DNA of 64,000 bases from Craspedostauros australis (taxonomy: Eukaryota > Bacillariophyta > Bacillariophyceae > Mastogloiales > Achnanthaceae). Shown one piece after another: positions 20,246 through 31,905 of the stretch. Position numbers and translations under genes: made by a program. Below the pieces are notes generated by a model, which was given only the letters and a program-made list of their open reading frames with translations, had not been told where the DNA came from and ran no database searches. The stretch covers positions 62,001 through 126,000 of the forward strand of contig JAMXDE010000023.1 in assembly GCA_026770025.1 (NCBI GenBank), read 5' to 3'. Positions within the stretch are counted from its first letter, which is position 1. Every line of letters begins with the position of its first letter.

Positions 20246-20917
20246 CTATGATAAATTGTTCACAACCAACGCATGTGGCACCACAACGACATCGTCGCTG
20301 CAACTCTCCAATGGTTCCAATTCGTCATCCAATTCATCACCATTCAGGTCATAATGTATAACATCATCATCATCATCATCATCATAATCGCCGTGATGCC
20401 CCGACAGGCTGCTGAGATCAGTCTCGGCCGTGTCGCTGAGCTTCCATTCGATGGTGAGGTCTTCGATGTGCGATAATCTCCGTGGCCGGATGATGTGGGA
20501 GGCGCGCCTCCGTTTCTGAAGGATGTACGGGGACAGCTTGCCGCTCCGCCGCTGCCGGTAGTTGGAACTGTCGTCGTCCGATGATGAATCGTCGTCGGAA
20601 GAATCTGAAAGTCCCATCCGTCTCCATCGTCTGTACGTTGGTAGTTGCTGTTGGTCGTTGTCGTTGTTGTGATCATCATGCTGTTGCTGTTCCAACAGCT
20701 TGTGCTGCGGTTTTGTGTGCGTCGCTGAATTGCTGGCTTGCCGTTGTTGATGTTGCTGCGGCTGGAGAGGGAAACGTGCGTTGTGCTGATCACCGCCGCG
20801 ATGCGAATGCATGGACCTGTTCATGTGCCACCACAACTCCGGCATGCTTGAGGATCGTCCGATATTGCAGTTCATTGCGTAATATGAGTTGTGGGAAGTC
20901 GGAAGTGGATGATGCAT
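20246..20917 (-). CDS. low-complexity hypothetical protein (His/Gln-rich then acidic)
   Basis: 223 aa, no recognised domain. The first half is rich in His, Asn and Gln. A SDSSDDDSSSDDDSS run near residues 107-121 could be a casein-kinase-2-type site cluster. It is followed by a basic stretch (RRSGKLSPYILQKRRRASHI), an SHIEDLTIEWKLSDTAETDL segment that looks folded, then a seven-Asp run encoded by a (CAT)n microsatellite at about 20361-20386. The frame is open but could be chance; its moderate-complexity middle is the best argument that it is real. Upstream exons on the minus strand are possible but I could not place one. Confidence 0.4.
   Translation of the reverse strand: MHHPLPTSHNSYYAMNCNIGRSSSMPELWWHMNRSMHSHRGGDQHNARFPLQPQQHQQRQASNSATHTKPQHKLLEQQQHDDHNNDNDQQQLPTYRRWRRMGLSDSSDDDSSSDDDSSNYRQRRSGKLSPYILQKRRRASHIIRPRRLSHIEDLTIEWKLSDTAETDLSSLSGHHGDYDDDDDDDVIHYDLNGDELDDELEPLESCSDDVVVVPHALVVNNLS
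20361..20386. repeat. (CAT)n microsatellite
   Basis: About eight CAT/ATC triplets. Read on the minus strand they encode the Asp run of the hypothetical protein. Confidence 0.85.
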
Positions 20918-21038
20918 ACGTGCAGGTACGGTATGTGTGTGGCGTAGTATGTGTGTGCTGTTTCCGCCTCCGCTTCTGTGTTCGCATCAATTCTCTGATG
21001 CTTTCGGTTGTTCGCGATGGAATGAGAAAGGAATGGGG

Positions 21039-21095
21039 TGTTGTTGTTGTCGTTGTTGTCGTTGTTGTCGTTGTTGGTGTTGTTGGTGGTGGTGT
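21039..21095. repeat. (GTT)n / GTTGTC imperfect repeat
   Basis: Runs of TGTTGT and GTCGTT units continue for nearly 60 bases. Confidence 0.85.
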
Positions 21096-22431
21096 TCTCT
21101 TGCTGGTTCACAGCCAGTCGTGTTGCTGTGCGATCATCCAGAAGGACAAGAATCCTGTGTCAACCCCGAATCAACCAGCGTCATGAATCTCTTCGAAACT
21201 TCGGAAGGTGATGCACGAGAGACAGAGGAATCGTCAACAGCCATAAATCAAATCGTCGCTCTCCAAAGCAGCCACGCGGCCTGGGTCCTCTCTGACCCTA
21301 ACGAAGACGTAGTCCAGCGACCCGACACCTCACCGGAGCATGTGCGAAATGACCATGATGCGTGATCAGCACCCCCACCACCTCGTCACCAAACCTGGTC
21401 CGAACCAAGCTCCTCCACCAGATAGCTGCGTCGCTCTCTGCACATCTTCATGTGGGTCCACGAGATTCGGCGCAGAGAAAACGAATTTTGTGGGGGTCGT
21501 TGTTGTTCCGACTCCATTCGAGAGATTCGATGTCTCTTCCGTGTCGTGTCAGACTTCTTCTTCCACGATCGCTCCGGTATCTTATGCGAAACATGAGTAA
21601 AACTGTTGCTGGCGAAGTCGGACGACTCGATACGGAATGCGGAATTCCATTGTCCACGCAAATGACAAGACTGATACGACAACCAGCCTGTTATGCATGA
21701 CTTGATGTTTCTTCGTCGATGTCTGATTCGAATGAGTCATATTTCTACACACAAACCTTGATGAGCACACAGAGTTCAAGTTGAGATCTTTGGCGTGTCG
21801 GAATCGTGGACACGGCACCAACGTGGAGAGCGTGGAGGTTGAAGTTTCCTCCATCACACGCGATGCCAATCAAGAAGGGGCGCTGTCATCGTTGCTGTCA
21901 TCGTCGTCATCGTCGTCTTTGTGGTCGCTGTCAAGTATCCTTTGCGTGATGCCGCGTTTCGCGTTTTGGTTGGATCGGATTGTGTGAGGAGGAAGGCGAC
22001 AGCTGCGACACAGGGAGAGAGTGGGAGAAGAGGCGCCTCGGAAGTGTGTGAGTGCAACACTACGTGATAGAGAGGAGATACGCGAGCAAATTGAAGAGAG
22101 AAAGGCACGACACACACGAACCGAAGAGATCCTTCCCTCTCTCTTGGCATCAACCAGAACAGTGTGAGGAAGAGACAACGATCAGCCACGTTCAACACTT
22201 CGAGTTGCACCAACACGGCAATTGTACGCACAGCACAACACCCGTGCCCGTCCAAGTTGAACATTGACCAGCGTCTTGGAAGCAAAGCCCAGCACAGAAG
22301 CGACAACAACTCACCATTCACAAGCAACTGCCTACAATTACCAAACCAACCCATTATTACAACAAACGACGACACTTTCGGCAGGCGACATCATCTGAGG
22401 AACGAGATCGACAGTCGATCACATTCTTTCC

Positions 22432-22458
22432 TTCCATCCATCCATCCATCCATCCATC
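22432..22458. repeat. (CATC)n microsatellite
   Basis: Six uninterrupted CATC units in the leader region before the PhyH gene; a shorter copy recurs about 100 bases further on. Confidence 0.85.
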
Positions 22459-22705
22459 TTGACATTGCATCATTTTTCCTACATTGCAATAACTCAAACA
22501 ACCGCTCAAGGAACCGCTCTGAAGCACTCACTCTGAAGCATCCATCCATCCATACATCCAAGAACAGCAACGTCGATCCCTCATTCTTCATTGTGCATTG
22601 CGAATTGCGAATTGTCCATTGTGTAGTCCAGAGATTGAATCGAAGCAACAGCAGAAGCAGCAACAACAGATACCACTCTAATATCATATATCCCACAAAA
22701 GAAAG

Positions 22706-23908
22706 ATGGTGAAATTGAATCTCTCGCTCGCGCTGGTCTCAGCGTCCACACTGTCAATATTCGTCGCCGAGGGCTTTGCCCCAGCAACGCAACCATCGCG
22801 ACGAATGACGGCCATCGCACAGTCCTCCAAGGCGGCGACGGACACCGAGACCGCCTCCTCCAGCATGGCATCGCCAAAGCGCGAGAAGATCCTCAAGGAA
22901 CCAGCCTTGTGGGAGTACAACTTCGGACTGCAGGACCCAGAGCTCGCACTGCCCCACGGAATCGTGAGGGACGTCACTGCCCCGGAGAAGTACCAGCTCA
23001 CCGAGGCGCAGATCCAGACGCTGGAGGAGGACGGCGTCGTCCACATCAAGGGCGTCTTCGACGAGGAATGGGTCGACTACCTAAGACAGGCCACGGCCCA
23101 CCAGGTCGACGAACCCCACTTCTGGGCCTTCGCGGGCACCGCCTCGCGCCTCTATGACTACATCCAGCGCAACGTCTGGCAGACCAACAGCGCCTTTGCC
23201 AGGTTCTACTACCACTCTGCCATGGGCCACGTCCTCGCGCAGTGCGGACGCACGGACGAAATCAGAATCTCCACGGACCTCCTCATGGTCAACCCCAACA
23301 AGGGATTCAAGTGGCATCAGGACAACCAGAACGGGCCCATCAACTGGGATGAGGGCATCCGCTTCTGGATCACCATGGACGAGACCCCCAAGGACTACGG
23401 CGCCCCCGTCTACCTCAAGGGATCGCACAGAAACGACGTGGTGGACGACCAGGCCGTCTTCGTCGACATCGAGCAGGACGGTCTGGAGGACTACAAGGAG
23501 GACCTGCTGGAGTTCCGCACCATGCCAGGCGACATGCTCATATGGCATCCGCGAACCATCCACAAAGTTGACGGACCTTCCGACGGGATTTGGACCACCT
23601 ACCGAAGGGTCCTGGGCGGCACCGCCGCCAAGGGCGGATCGGTCTACCACGACAAGCGCGGCAGCGGCGGCGTCCTCTCCGACCTCGGACGTCACGGCCT
23701 CAACGACGGCGACGACCTCGATTCCTCCTTCTTCCCCATGGTCTTCCCGCACTTCAAATCCGACGAGGCCGCCGAGCGCGATTCCGGCAAGGTCGGTCGC
23801 AACCCCGTCGACATTGTCTCCAAGATCGGCGGACTCGCCACGAAGGCATCCGGCGAGCGGTTCAGTTCATTCTTTCAGGTTCTCGGCAGCAAGAGCTCGT
23901 CGTCGTAG
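22706..23908 (+). CDS. phytanoyl-CoA dioxygenase (PhyH) family oxygenase, plastid-targeted
   Basis: 400-aa Fe(II)/2-oxoglutarate oxygenase of the PhyH superfamily. Iron ligands are visible as HxD in FKWHQDNQNGP (His and Asp about residues 211-213) and the distal His in MLIWHPRTIHKVDGPS; the Arg of TTYRRVLGG near it is in the position that binds 2-oxoglutarate. The substrate cannot be read from sequence: relatives act on lipids, pigments or small metabolites. The N-terminus is a signal peptide ending VAEG|FAPATQPSRR with Phe at +1, typical of diatom plastid import. The frame uses strongly biased codons (GAC, AAC, CTC), so the gene is probably well expressed. Single exon; the start is the first in-frame ATG after the CATC-rich leader. 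Confidence 0.9.
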   Translation: MVKLNLSLALVSASTLSIFVAEGFAPATQPSRRMTAIAQSSKAATDTETASSSMASPKREKILKEPALWEYNFGLQDPELALPHGIVRDVTAPEKYQLTEAQIQTLEEDGVVHIKGVFDEEWVDYLRQATAHQVDEPHFWAFAGTASRLYDYIQRNVWQTNSAFARFYYHSAMGHVLAQCGRTDEIRISTDLLMVNPNKGFKWHQDNQNGPINWDEGIRFWITMDETPKDYGAPVYLKGSHRNDVVDDQAVFVDIEQDGLEDYKEDLLEFRTMPGDMLIWHPRTIHKVDGPSDGIWTTYRRVLGGTAAKGGSVYHDKRGSGGVLSDLGRHGLNDGDDLDSSFFPMVFPHFKSDEAAERDSGKVGRNPVDIVSKIGGLATKASGERFSSFFQVLGSKSSSS

Positions 23909-24459
23909 GTTCCAGCAGAACAAGGATTTCATCCATCCTTGTCCCTCTGGTCACACCGACCAGCGTCCTCGGTTCTCGTTGCGACCGAAGGCGTTCTCTC
24001 CGTACAGTACAGCATAGCACAACATAGCGCAGTACGCTACGCCATCACAACAACCACCAAGCCATTTCGCAACGCAACACACTGTAAATTCACATATAAC
24101 CCTAATCTAGAGAAGATAACCTCCTTTGTCTTCGCACACACACACATGCACCGATTCTTTAATACACCATCACGACACACCATGATGATGGAAACGCGCT
24201 CTACGAAGACGGAGATTCGAAAGTGCGGAAGGAAACTACCGATGCACATTGGGCTGGCTCGGCATCACCTACATACCCTTTGCTATCCGTAAGACCCAAT
24301 ACCCAAGCCAGAGTGCACATCTCTCATTGTATCGTATCCAACAGCAGCATACAATCGGTCGTACTTGATGAGTTGGTACTTATCAATATTGGAACTAGTT
24401 TTACTACATTCCTGAATAAGGACAGTGTGGCATCCTTCTATACGATCAGCTATCGCTTC
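23909..24459. other. convergent intergenic region
   Basis: 3' regions of the PhyH gene and of the Arf exchange factor. I see no gene. Confidence 0.6.
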
Positions 24460-27400
24460 TTAGTTGCTGACGTTTGCTTCGGCAGCTGACTTCCACTCCG
24501 CGACGAGCGGTTTGCAGGCGTCGAGTCCCTCGACTGTCGTCCAAGTCAGCGTGCTCAGTTCGTTCGCACTCGGCGATGGTCCAGTCAACGCGTTCATCTC
24601 GATCAGCACGAGGATCACGTTGCGAAGATGCTCCAGTGCCAGTTCAGTCGCGGCCTTTGTCACCGCACCGTCAGTGCCTGCAGACGGCTGGCCGTCCTCT
24701 GCTCCTCCTGCGCTCGTGCCGGACAGAACCTGCTTCAGCACCGTCAGCACCGACTTCCACAACGCCAATAGCACCGAACTATCTTCGGCGATGACGGTCT
24801 TCATGTGGTGCCTCAACGGCTTGAAGATCAGACCCACGCACAGCTCAAGTTCGATCATGATCTCGTCGTACGAACCCGAGGACTGTGGGCTCTGCTTCAT
24901 CTGCACGATCCTTCGGCCGGCAAGAGGTATGCACACCTCCACCAGCACGGTGCTGAGATGTTCCACCGGGATGGCGGCGCCGCGTTTGTCCAAGAACGAA
25001 TCCGCGAGGATGGAGAGGGCATGCTGTCTCACACTCTGCGGAAGAAGCGCAGCATGTGGGTGGAGTGTACGGTTGTGTGCCAAAGGCAAACAAAAAAGGA
25101 AATCAAGAACACGCATTGTACCCAAAGGACAATGACGATAACAGCGTTGGCAACAGGACGGACAGGTGCGAAGAAGTGAGAAACACGATGGATTGTCAAG
25201 AAAGCATTGCACTCGTAGAGTAGCCTTGCTTGCTTTCAAGCAGCACAGCAGCATTTTCTGCCACGATCACAATCACCATCACAATGAACCACATTCGTGT
25301 GTACATGTATGCATGCATGCATCACTGCACGCACACTTACCGAGTATGAGTTGAGCTCTGCCGTCGTGGCCAGAGTCTCGACGACCGGCCTCCAGCAAGT
25401 CAGCCAGAGACTATCGTGTGCACTTCGCATCTCCTTGCCATTGTTGATGAACCCAACCTTCCCGTTCACGGCCTGGAGCAGATCGAGTGCTGCGATGGCG
25501 AGCTTCGGACAACGCCGTCTGTCACCGGCCATGATCAGAACACGGATACTGTTCACGACGGATGGTGGGACTTCCTCCTTAACTTCGGACACGTTCACGA
25601 TGTAGTGGAGCGTCCTGTAGGCCTGCAAGGCCGGGTCATTCTCGGCAAGGCCCACGGAACGTCCGATGCCTGAATGGATCGGTTCCAGCAGGCTACCGCG
25701 GTAGGTGCACCACATGACGAGGCTGAGAAGTCCCTCCCATCCGTGGCTGGACAGCTTCGTGCCCTCGTCGATGTTCCTTGCGATCCTCCACAAGCCTTCG
25801 CCCAGGTGCCCATCCAGCGAGGCAAGGGCGTACATGGATGCACCGTCCACTTCCTTGGATGGGTCGAGGGCGGTGAAGACTGACAGGATATCGCTGCTCA
25901 CGCCTTCACGTTGCACGGCACAGCAGCATATCCTCAGCAATCCGGTAATGCACTTCTCCAAGCCTGCATCCATCGGGAGCATCTTCGCTTTGTCTGCTTC
26001 AGGAACGAGCTTGCACAGCACCTCCAGCCGCGACACGTAGTGGCGTCGCAGATGCTGCTGCCACAGCAGCGTCAGTCGGTCGCGATTCCTCAACGCGATT
26101 TCGCAAATCAATACTTCCGCGAAGGCTTCCGATGCTGGAGACAAGGGGGTGGTGGCCGAAACGGGCATGGACGAACCAGCCGCCTGCTTGCCCCTGTTGC
26201 CTGACTTGCGCTGTGCGCACGCACCTTGTATCAAGGACACGAGGGCGTACAGCACGTTGCCAATGCCATCAACGTCCATGAACCGAGTATCCGAAACGAT
26301 GCCCGAGAAGTTGCAAGCTCGAGCCACTCGCTTTCGCGAACGGGCTCTTGGCGACAGCATCATGCTCTGTGTCTCGTCCGCACGTTCGAGTCCAGTCACG
26401 GGGGTTTCACGTCGCTGATTAATCAGCATGTCCTCATGCACGAGCTGACTCTCGAACCTCGCGCCGACCGTCATGTGGCCGTTGCCACGCGTGAGGTACT
26501 CCGTTTCTTCGCCGTCTTCGCCTTCGTCCTCATCGTCGCTGGGGGACAGGTCGTCCCAGACGTACAGCTCCTCCTTGCCGTGTACGGTCTTTTCGGCAGG
26601 ATCTCGGAAGACTGTCTCAGACGGATCAGTGGCCATCGGTTGCTCCGTGCTTCCGAACAGGGCACGTCCGACGGAACCAAAGATTGAGGAAACGCCCATG
26701 GAGGCCGAATCGTCCTGCATCGCGTCCTCTCTTCCACCCTTCAGAAGCTTCACAGTCCAGATCTTCCTGGCGTCTTCGCGCAGCAGGTCAGGATCGCTCT
26801 CCATCAGGATGCTTTTGGCGCGGGTCGCCACGCCACCTCCCAGCATCCTCAGATCGCGGAGTTCGAAGATCATGGACCACACCATCTTCCAGCCTTCCTG
26901 CCCAATCTCATCGCCAGCCTCGCGGGCAATCTTGAACGCCGCGAGGAAGGCGCTCTGGCATTCGACCGAGTTGGAGAAGGCCCATCCTCGTTGCGTGCCG
27001 TCCGATGTGTAATCGAGCAGGCCAGTGAAGTGGCACACGCATTTGAACATCTTGCGGAAGATGTCGTTTCTCGATAGCTTGCGCACACCCAGCAGCATCT
27101 CCAGGGCCATGTCCATGCCCAACCGTGCGCCTTGAGCGCCGAGCATACCGCTGACGTTGCCCTCGTTGCTTGGTGACAAAGGTTGGCCGAAGTCGATGGC
27201 CTTGTTCACGTTCCACAACGCGGCCACCGACGACATGATGGGCATCCAGACGTGTTCGAGCACGAGCTCGGAAAGGTCTTCCGCATCGTGCTCCGATGGC
27301 TGCATGTTCGATGTATTCTCGTCCTCCGTGGAACCCCGCATCACATCCTTCCAGCGCTCCACAGTCATGGAGCCATCCGCGCCTTCGCCCTCCGTGCGGA

Positions 27401-30400
27401 TCTGCTCCAGGCGGATGCTGTCGTAGATGGCCTCGAGGTATTCGCGGGGGAATTCCTCACCCGGCTCCATGATGTCACGGCCGTAGTTGGTGTTATTGCG
27501 CACGAAGTCCTTCTTGCTCATCTTGCGATCCTCGCGGATGTTTTCGTTATGCTGATCGGTGTTGAGCATGATGATGCTGAACGACAGGAGATACGCTGCG
27601 TCGCTGGCTCTCTTGGGATCCGAAGAGAACAACCCCTGCTTGGTCTCTTCACAAGCGGTGACGCAAGATTCGGCAAAGTTCTGGAGGATGCGATCGATTT
27701 GTTGCGATTCGCCTGGCAGGCGGAATGACGCGAGGAACATTCGGAGGCCGTCCAGCAGCGACTGTCCTTCGAAGCGGAACAGCGAGCAGTACGCCTCCAG
27801 CGCTTCCTTGTGGAAAAAGTCGCGTTCCCAGGTTGGCGGAGATTTGCCGGATTGTGGCTTCTTGCCACTCTCGCCGAGGTAGGCGCCGACCGCTTCCTTG
27901 GCGAGGCCGACCACGATTCCGTTTCGGAGGAAGGAGGCCACGCTCCTGGGTGTGGGCGGATCGGCGATGAGGCCGGATGACACCAAGAAGGCGATGCCCT
28001 TGGTGGCCTTCTTGTTGAACAGTTGAGCCGCACGTCGCATCAATCGTTTCTGCGACTTGATGGCGCGCAGCTGGTGAGATCCTTGCGCCTTTTTCAGCAT
28101 CTCGGTTTGCGACAAGGACGAGGGTGCCTCCTCCATGTGGTCGGGGAGGATGGATTGCCGTTGCATGCGCTCGATGCGCGTTTGCTCGCTGGGGTGATCG
28201 TCCTGGAACATGCACTTCATGCCGCCGATGATCGCCTCTGCGCACAGCTCCTTGAGGTGCGGCGGAACCTGACGGTGCTGCGATGCTGCTGCCCCATCCG
28301 GACCCGGCGGCAGATCGGTGTTCACGGTCGGTGGCGCCGAGGATGGTGTGCCTGATGGTGGCAACGACGCACCAACAGCGTTTGCCTTGTCTGCGGCTCC
28401 AGCAGCAGTCGGTGCCGGGTTGTTGCCATCACTTGCGACGCCTGCTGCGCCGGATTGCAAGGCTCTGACGACTGCCTTGTCTGCGTTGACGACGGCATCG
28501 CCATGGACGGACGGTTCGATCCGATCGCCTTCCTCGTCGACGCTGGATCCGGTGCAGCGGCACAGCTCCATGAAGAGGCCGACGGCCACATCGGATCGCT
28601 TCAAGTTGCAGTCGTAGGTGACGAAGAGGCGTTCGATGGCGCCTCCGTCACCCTCCGCGATGTTGTGCTTGTGATCATGCAGGGACAGGATGTCCACGAG
28701 GGATTCCAGGATGACCTCCATGCCAGCATCGAACACCATGTTGGCATGGAACGTGAGGGAGTCCTGCGGCACTGTGCGCCGCCGCAGCAAGACCAGGGCT
28801 CTCTGGTAAAAGCCGGTGAAGATGGTCTCAAACTGCGAGACCAGGTACTTACGCAGCGACGCTGTTGTCCAAAGGGTTGAGAGGGTGGAGCAGATCTCGG
28901 ACAGGACCTCGAGGGAGATGAATCCTGGCGACATGCTGGGGTTGTCATGGTTCATCCAAATGGCCTGGCCCGTCATGAGGAGCGCCAAACAGAGATCGTC
29001 CTGGACGATCTGCAGCAAGCTGCGATCTTCGATGGACACCGCCGCGTCCTGGTCGGCGTTGGACTCCGTGCCGCCATCTGCATTTTGGACTGCGGCGACG
29101 GTCGTGGATGGCACGGGGGTTGCGGCTGCTGCTTCCAAGACGTCGTCATCGACATCGGTGAAGATGTGACGCAACGCGCATCGCGTGAGGCGCAGACAGA
29201 GAACGCGTGTTGCATCGTGCGCCAGCTGCGCGTCGCGTGACGCCTCATCGTCTCCGCTCAGCATGGGCGTGTGCAGGAGCTGGTTGACCAAGAATTCCAG
29301 GATGAGTCGTGCGGTGACGTCCCTCTGGCTCTTGTCGCGAATGTCGGCAAAGACGCTGACGACCATGCTGGTGAGGACGTCTTCGAAGTGGTAGCACAAG
29401 GCTGGGGAATGGACGAAGGTGTTACGAGTGATGAAGACCGTGTTGAAGGCATCCATCAAGGTCGTTGGCAGGATGGATCTGCGATCCAGCCGTACCAGCA
29501 GAGCGAGGAGGTCAGCGATCGCCATCTCCACGGCTTCGTCAGCACCGGCATCCGTCTGCTCGAATTTGCAGCTGAGGACGCCCTTTGCCAGAGCCTCCAG
29601 CTGGCAGGGGAAAGCAAGGGGTTTGGCCGAAGCCGTGGAGGATGTGCGTTTCAACAGCGGAGATGGCGACGGTGGCTGCAACGAGGGCGATGCAGACGGC
29701 GTGGAAGGTGGCATCGGCGGCATGACCCTGTTCGAAGGCTGCAAGGAAGAACGTTCCAGCAGCCTGTACAACGCACGCAGCGCCACAAGCGTGTGCGGAC
29801 CAGCGGCTCTGGGGTCCATGATGACAGATAGGAAGGGTCTTGCGAATGGCCCCGCATCTTGCGGCGTTTGATGCGGTGCGTTCAAGTGGCTGGGCTGTCC
29901 ATGTGAAGGCGATCCAGCCGGAGAGACGTAGTGATGTGGCAAGTGGACGGGATGTGGGCGCTGCGCATCTCCCACGCGCATGTCGTGCGCTGCCTGCTGT
30001 TGCAGATGCATCGCCTCGCGCTGTTGCACCAGCACTGCGCCATCCTCATCCAGCACCTCTTCGTCGTCCACCGTGGAGGGTGGCATTGTCTCGGAGTCCG
30101 TTGCGGTCGCCGTAGTTGTCGAAGCGACGGATGGTGCGGCGGTGGGTTGCGATGGATCGAAATGCGATTGGGGAGGCATGACATTCTGAGCTGTGTTGGC
30201 GTTCACCATGGTGGGTGGTGGTGCCGTGAGCAGCGATGGGTCCCCGAGGCAATGCTTGACGAGCTGGCGCAAGTCCATGAGATCCTGCGCCAGGTCTCCA
30301 CGTGCCACGTTGGGCGGTCCTCCACGCAGCGAGGTGAGCACAACGCGGGCCTCCTGACACAGGTGCCGAGCCGCGGTCAATCCGCCATTGGGAGCCGCAT

Positions 30401-30545
30401 CGCCCATGGCTCCAGATTGTCTGATTCCCTGCCCCCGCGAATGAGCACGAGGGTGGCCTTGTCCCACCGATCCAGATGCCGACGGTGCCGCAGATTGGTG
30501 CGAATCGATGGAAAGGCTCCCCATGGATCCAACCAGATGCGCCAT
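24460..30545 (-). CDS. Sec7-domain Arf guanine-nucleotide exchange factor, GBF1/GNOM type, two exons
   Basis: Join of 30545..25341 and 25035..24460 (1926 aa), phase-0 intron of 305 bases with donor GTAAGT and acceptor CAG. It loads Arf GTPases with GTP at Golgi membranes to recruit COPI-type coats. The Sec7 domain lies at about residues 860-1050, with the glutamic finger E946 in SFRLPGESQQIDRI and YLLSFSIIMLNTDQHN. The NTDQHN spelling and the following RKMSKKDFVRNN segment match GNOM/GBF1 rather than BIG/Sec7p. Long helical DCB/HUS-like regions precede it and HDS-like repeats follow. The second exon supplies the C-terminal helical end, which would be lost if the first exon were read through to its intronic stop. 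An N-terminal Ser/Pro/Gln-rich segment of about 100 residues is low-complexity. Confidence 0.92.
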
Positions 30546-31905
30546 GGCCTGTTCCGATGCTGTTCCGATGCTGTTCGTGCAGTATTATGATCTGAGAATG
30601 TGATCTGAGACGATCTTCACACAAGAATCGCCGCCAGCCGCCGTCTGACAGCAGATGAGCGTCTGACTTTGCCTCGTCTTGTGCTGTCCTGGTGAGACGT
30701 GGTTTCGCACAGCTTTGTGTGGCTCGGTCCTGTTCAATTCTGTCCAGACCCGGCGTGGATCGTGTCGAATGTGTTGAAAGTGTTGGACGTTGTTGCTGCT
30801 GCTGCTGCTGCTAATGTTATCTCTGTTGTCTCTGTTGCGTCTGCTGCCTTTGATGTTGTTGTACGCAATGGTTCTCACGTCTGCGATGCTTCGTTGATCG
30901 CTGCGTGACCACGTCTCAGCAATCAGTGGTCTCTCTGCGGAATGCGAAGGAATGGGTGGAGAGAAATGACCAAGGACGTGTTGGTTTGGTGCAGATGAGT
31001 GGAGTCCTCAACTCTCAACTCTCTCGCACTCTCCTCTCCTCTATTCTACAATGATGTGCTTTCTCTGATCCAACTTGTGTATCATCCAAGGCCACAATCA
31101 AACCACGCCTGAATCAAAGATTTGGAAATAGAGTGGAGTGGAGTAGAGTAGAGCAGAATAGATCGTGCAGTGTTCTCTTGTTCTTGCAGCTTCCAGAGCC
31201 TTGATCTGATGATCGTGTCGTTGCGGCTGAGGTTGCGATTGCGGTTGCGGTTGTTCTCCCACCAATGCCAGGCCTCTCGAATTGTGCGAGTCACTCTCTT
31301 GTGACTGTTGCTTCGTGAGTGGTTGTAGCCAACACGCCCTTTTGCTTTCCACACAAAATGGCAACGCCACAAAGTCCTTCACCAAAAAAGTGTCGCAGAG
31401 AGACGTTGGGTCATTATTGGAACTCCTGAATTAGAGCCTTAACAAGCACCTTAACTACAACGACAGTTTTTCAACCAATCGGAGTGGTCGTCTATCATTT
31501 TTGGCGCGAAATCTGTTGTGGTTGGTTTGTGTGGCGATGAACACGGTGTGAAGTTCTCGTTGTTTCTTTTCTTGTCGCTGTTGTGATAGTCGTTGCTGTT
31601 GGTGTTGCTCCTTGCCGTCTGTTTCTTGGTGCGCAGATCGTATTCTATTCTACAATACTTCTTGCTCAAACGAACCCCACCAAGTATTATAGTTCAGAGA
31701 AACCAAGAAGATCAGCATCATCACCATCTTTGGCGACCACCCTCCACAATATCATATTAGCAGCAGTGCGAAAGAGAGGTTGGCAACACATTCGACGTCC
31801 CCCTTCCTACGACAAGCTCACATTGGTACACCAGCAAAGAACAGCGATACATACCCGCTTGTTCACCTTGCTGCTGCGCCATCCGTCTCAGAGCGACAAG
31901 CCACC
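30546..31905. other. divergent intergenic region of the Arf exchange factor and SMC1
   Basis: 1.36 kb without a convincing gene. It has a short GCT triplet run at about 30794-30812 and TAGAG/GGAGT-type runs at about 31131-31155. Both promoters should be here. Confidence 0.55.

Larger units (their letters stand above)
20918..22705. other. long intergenic region with simple repeats
   Basis: 1.8 kb with no convincing gene. It contains a (GTT)n-type tract (21039-21095), CATC repeats (22432-22458, about 22540-22560) and long purine- or CA-rich stretches. The last several hundred bases probably form the promoter and leader of the PhyH gene. Confidence 0.5.

Noticed and set aside
24460-25254. Separate short gene downstream of the Arf exchange factor
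   Set aside because: It is the last exon of that gene; a phase-0 GTAAGT/CAG intron joins them and the helical content continues.
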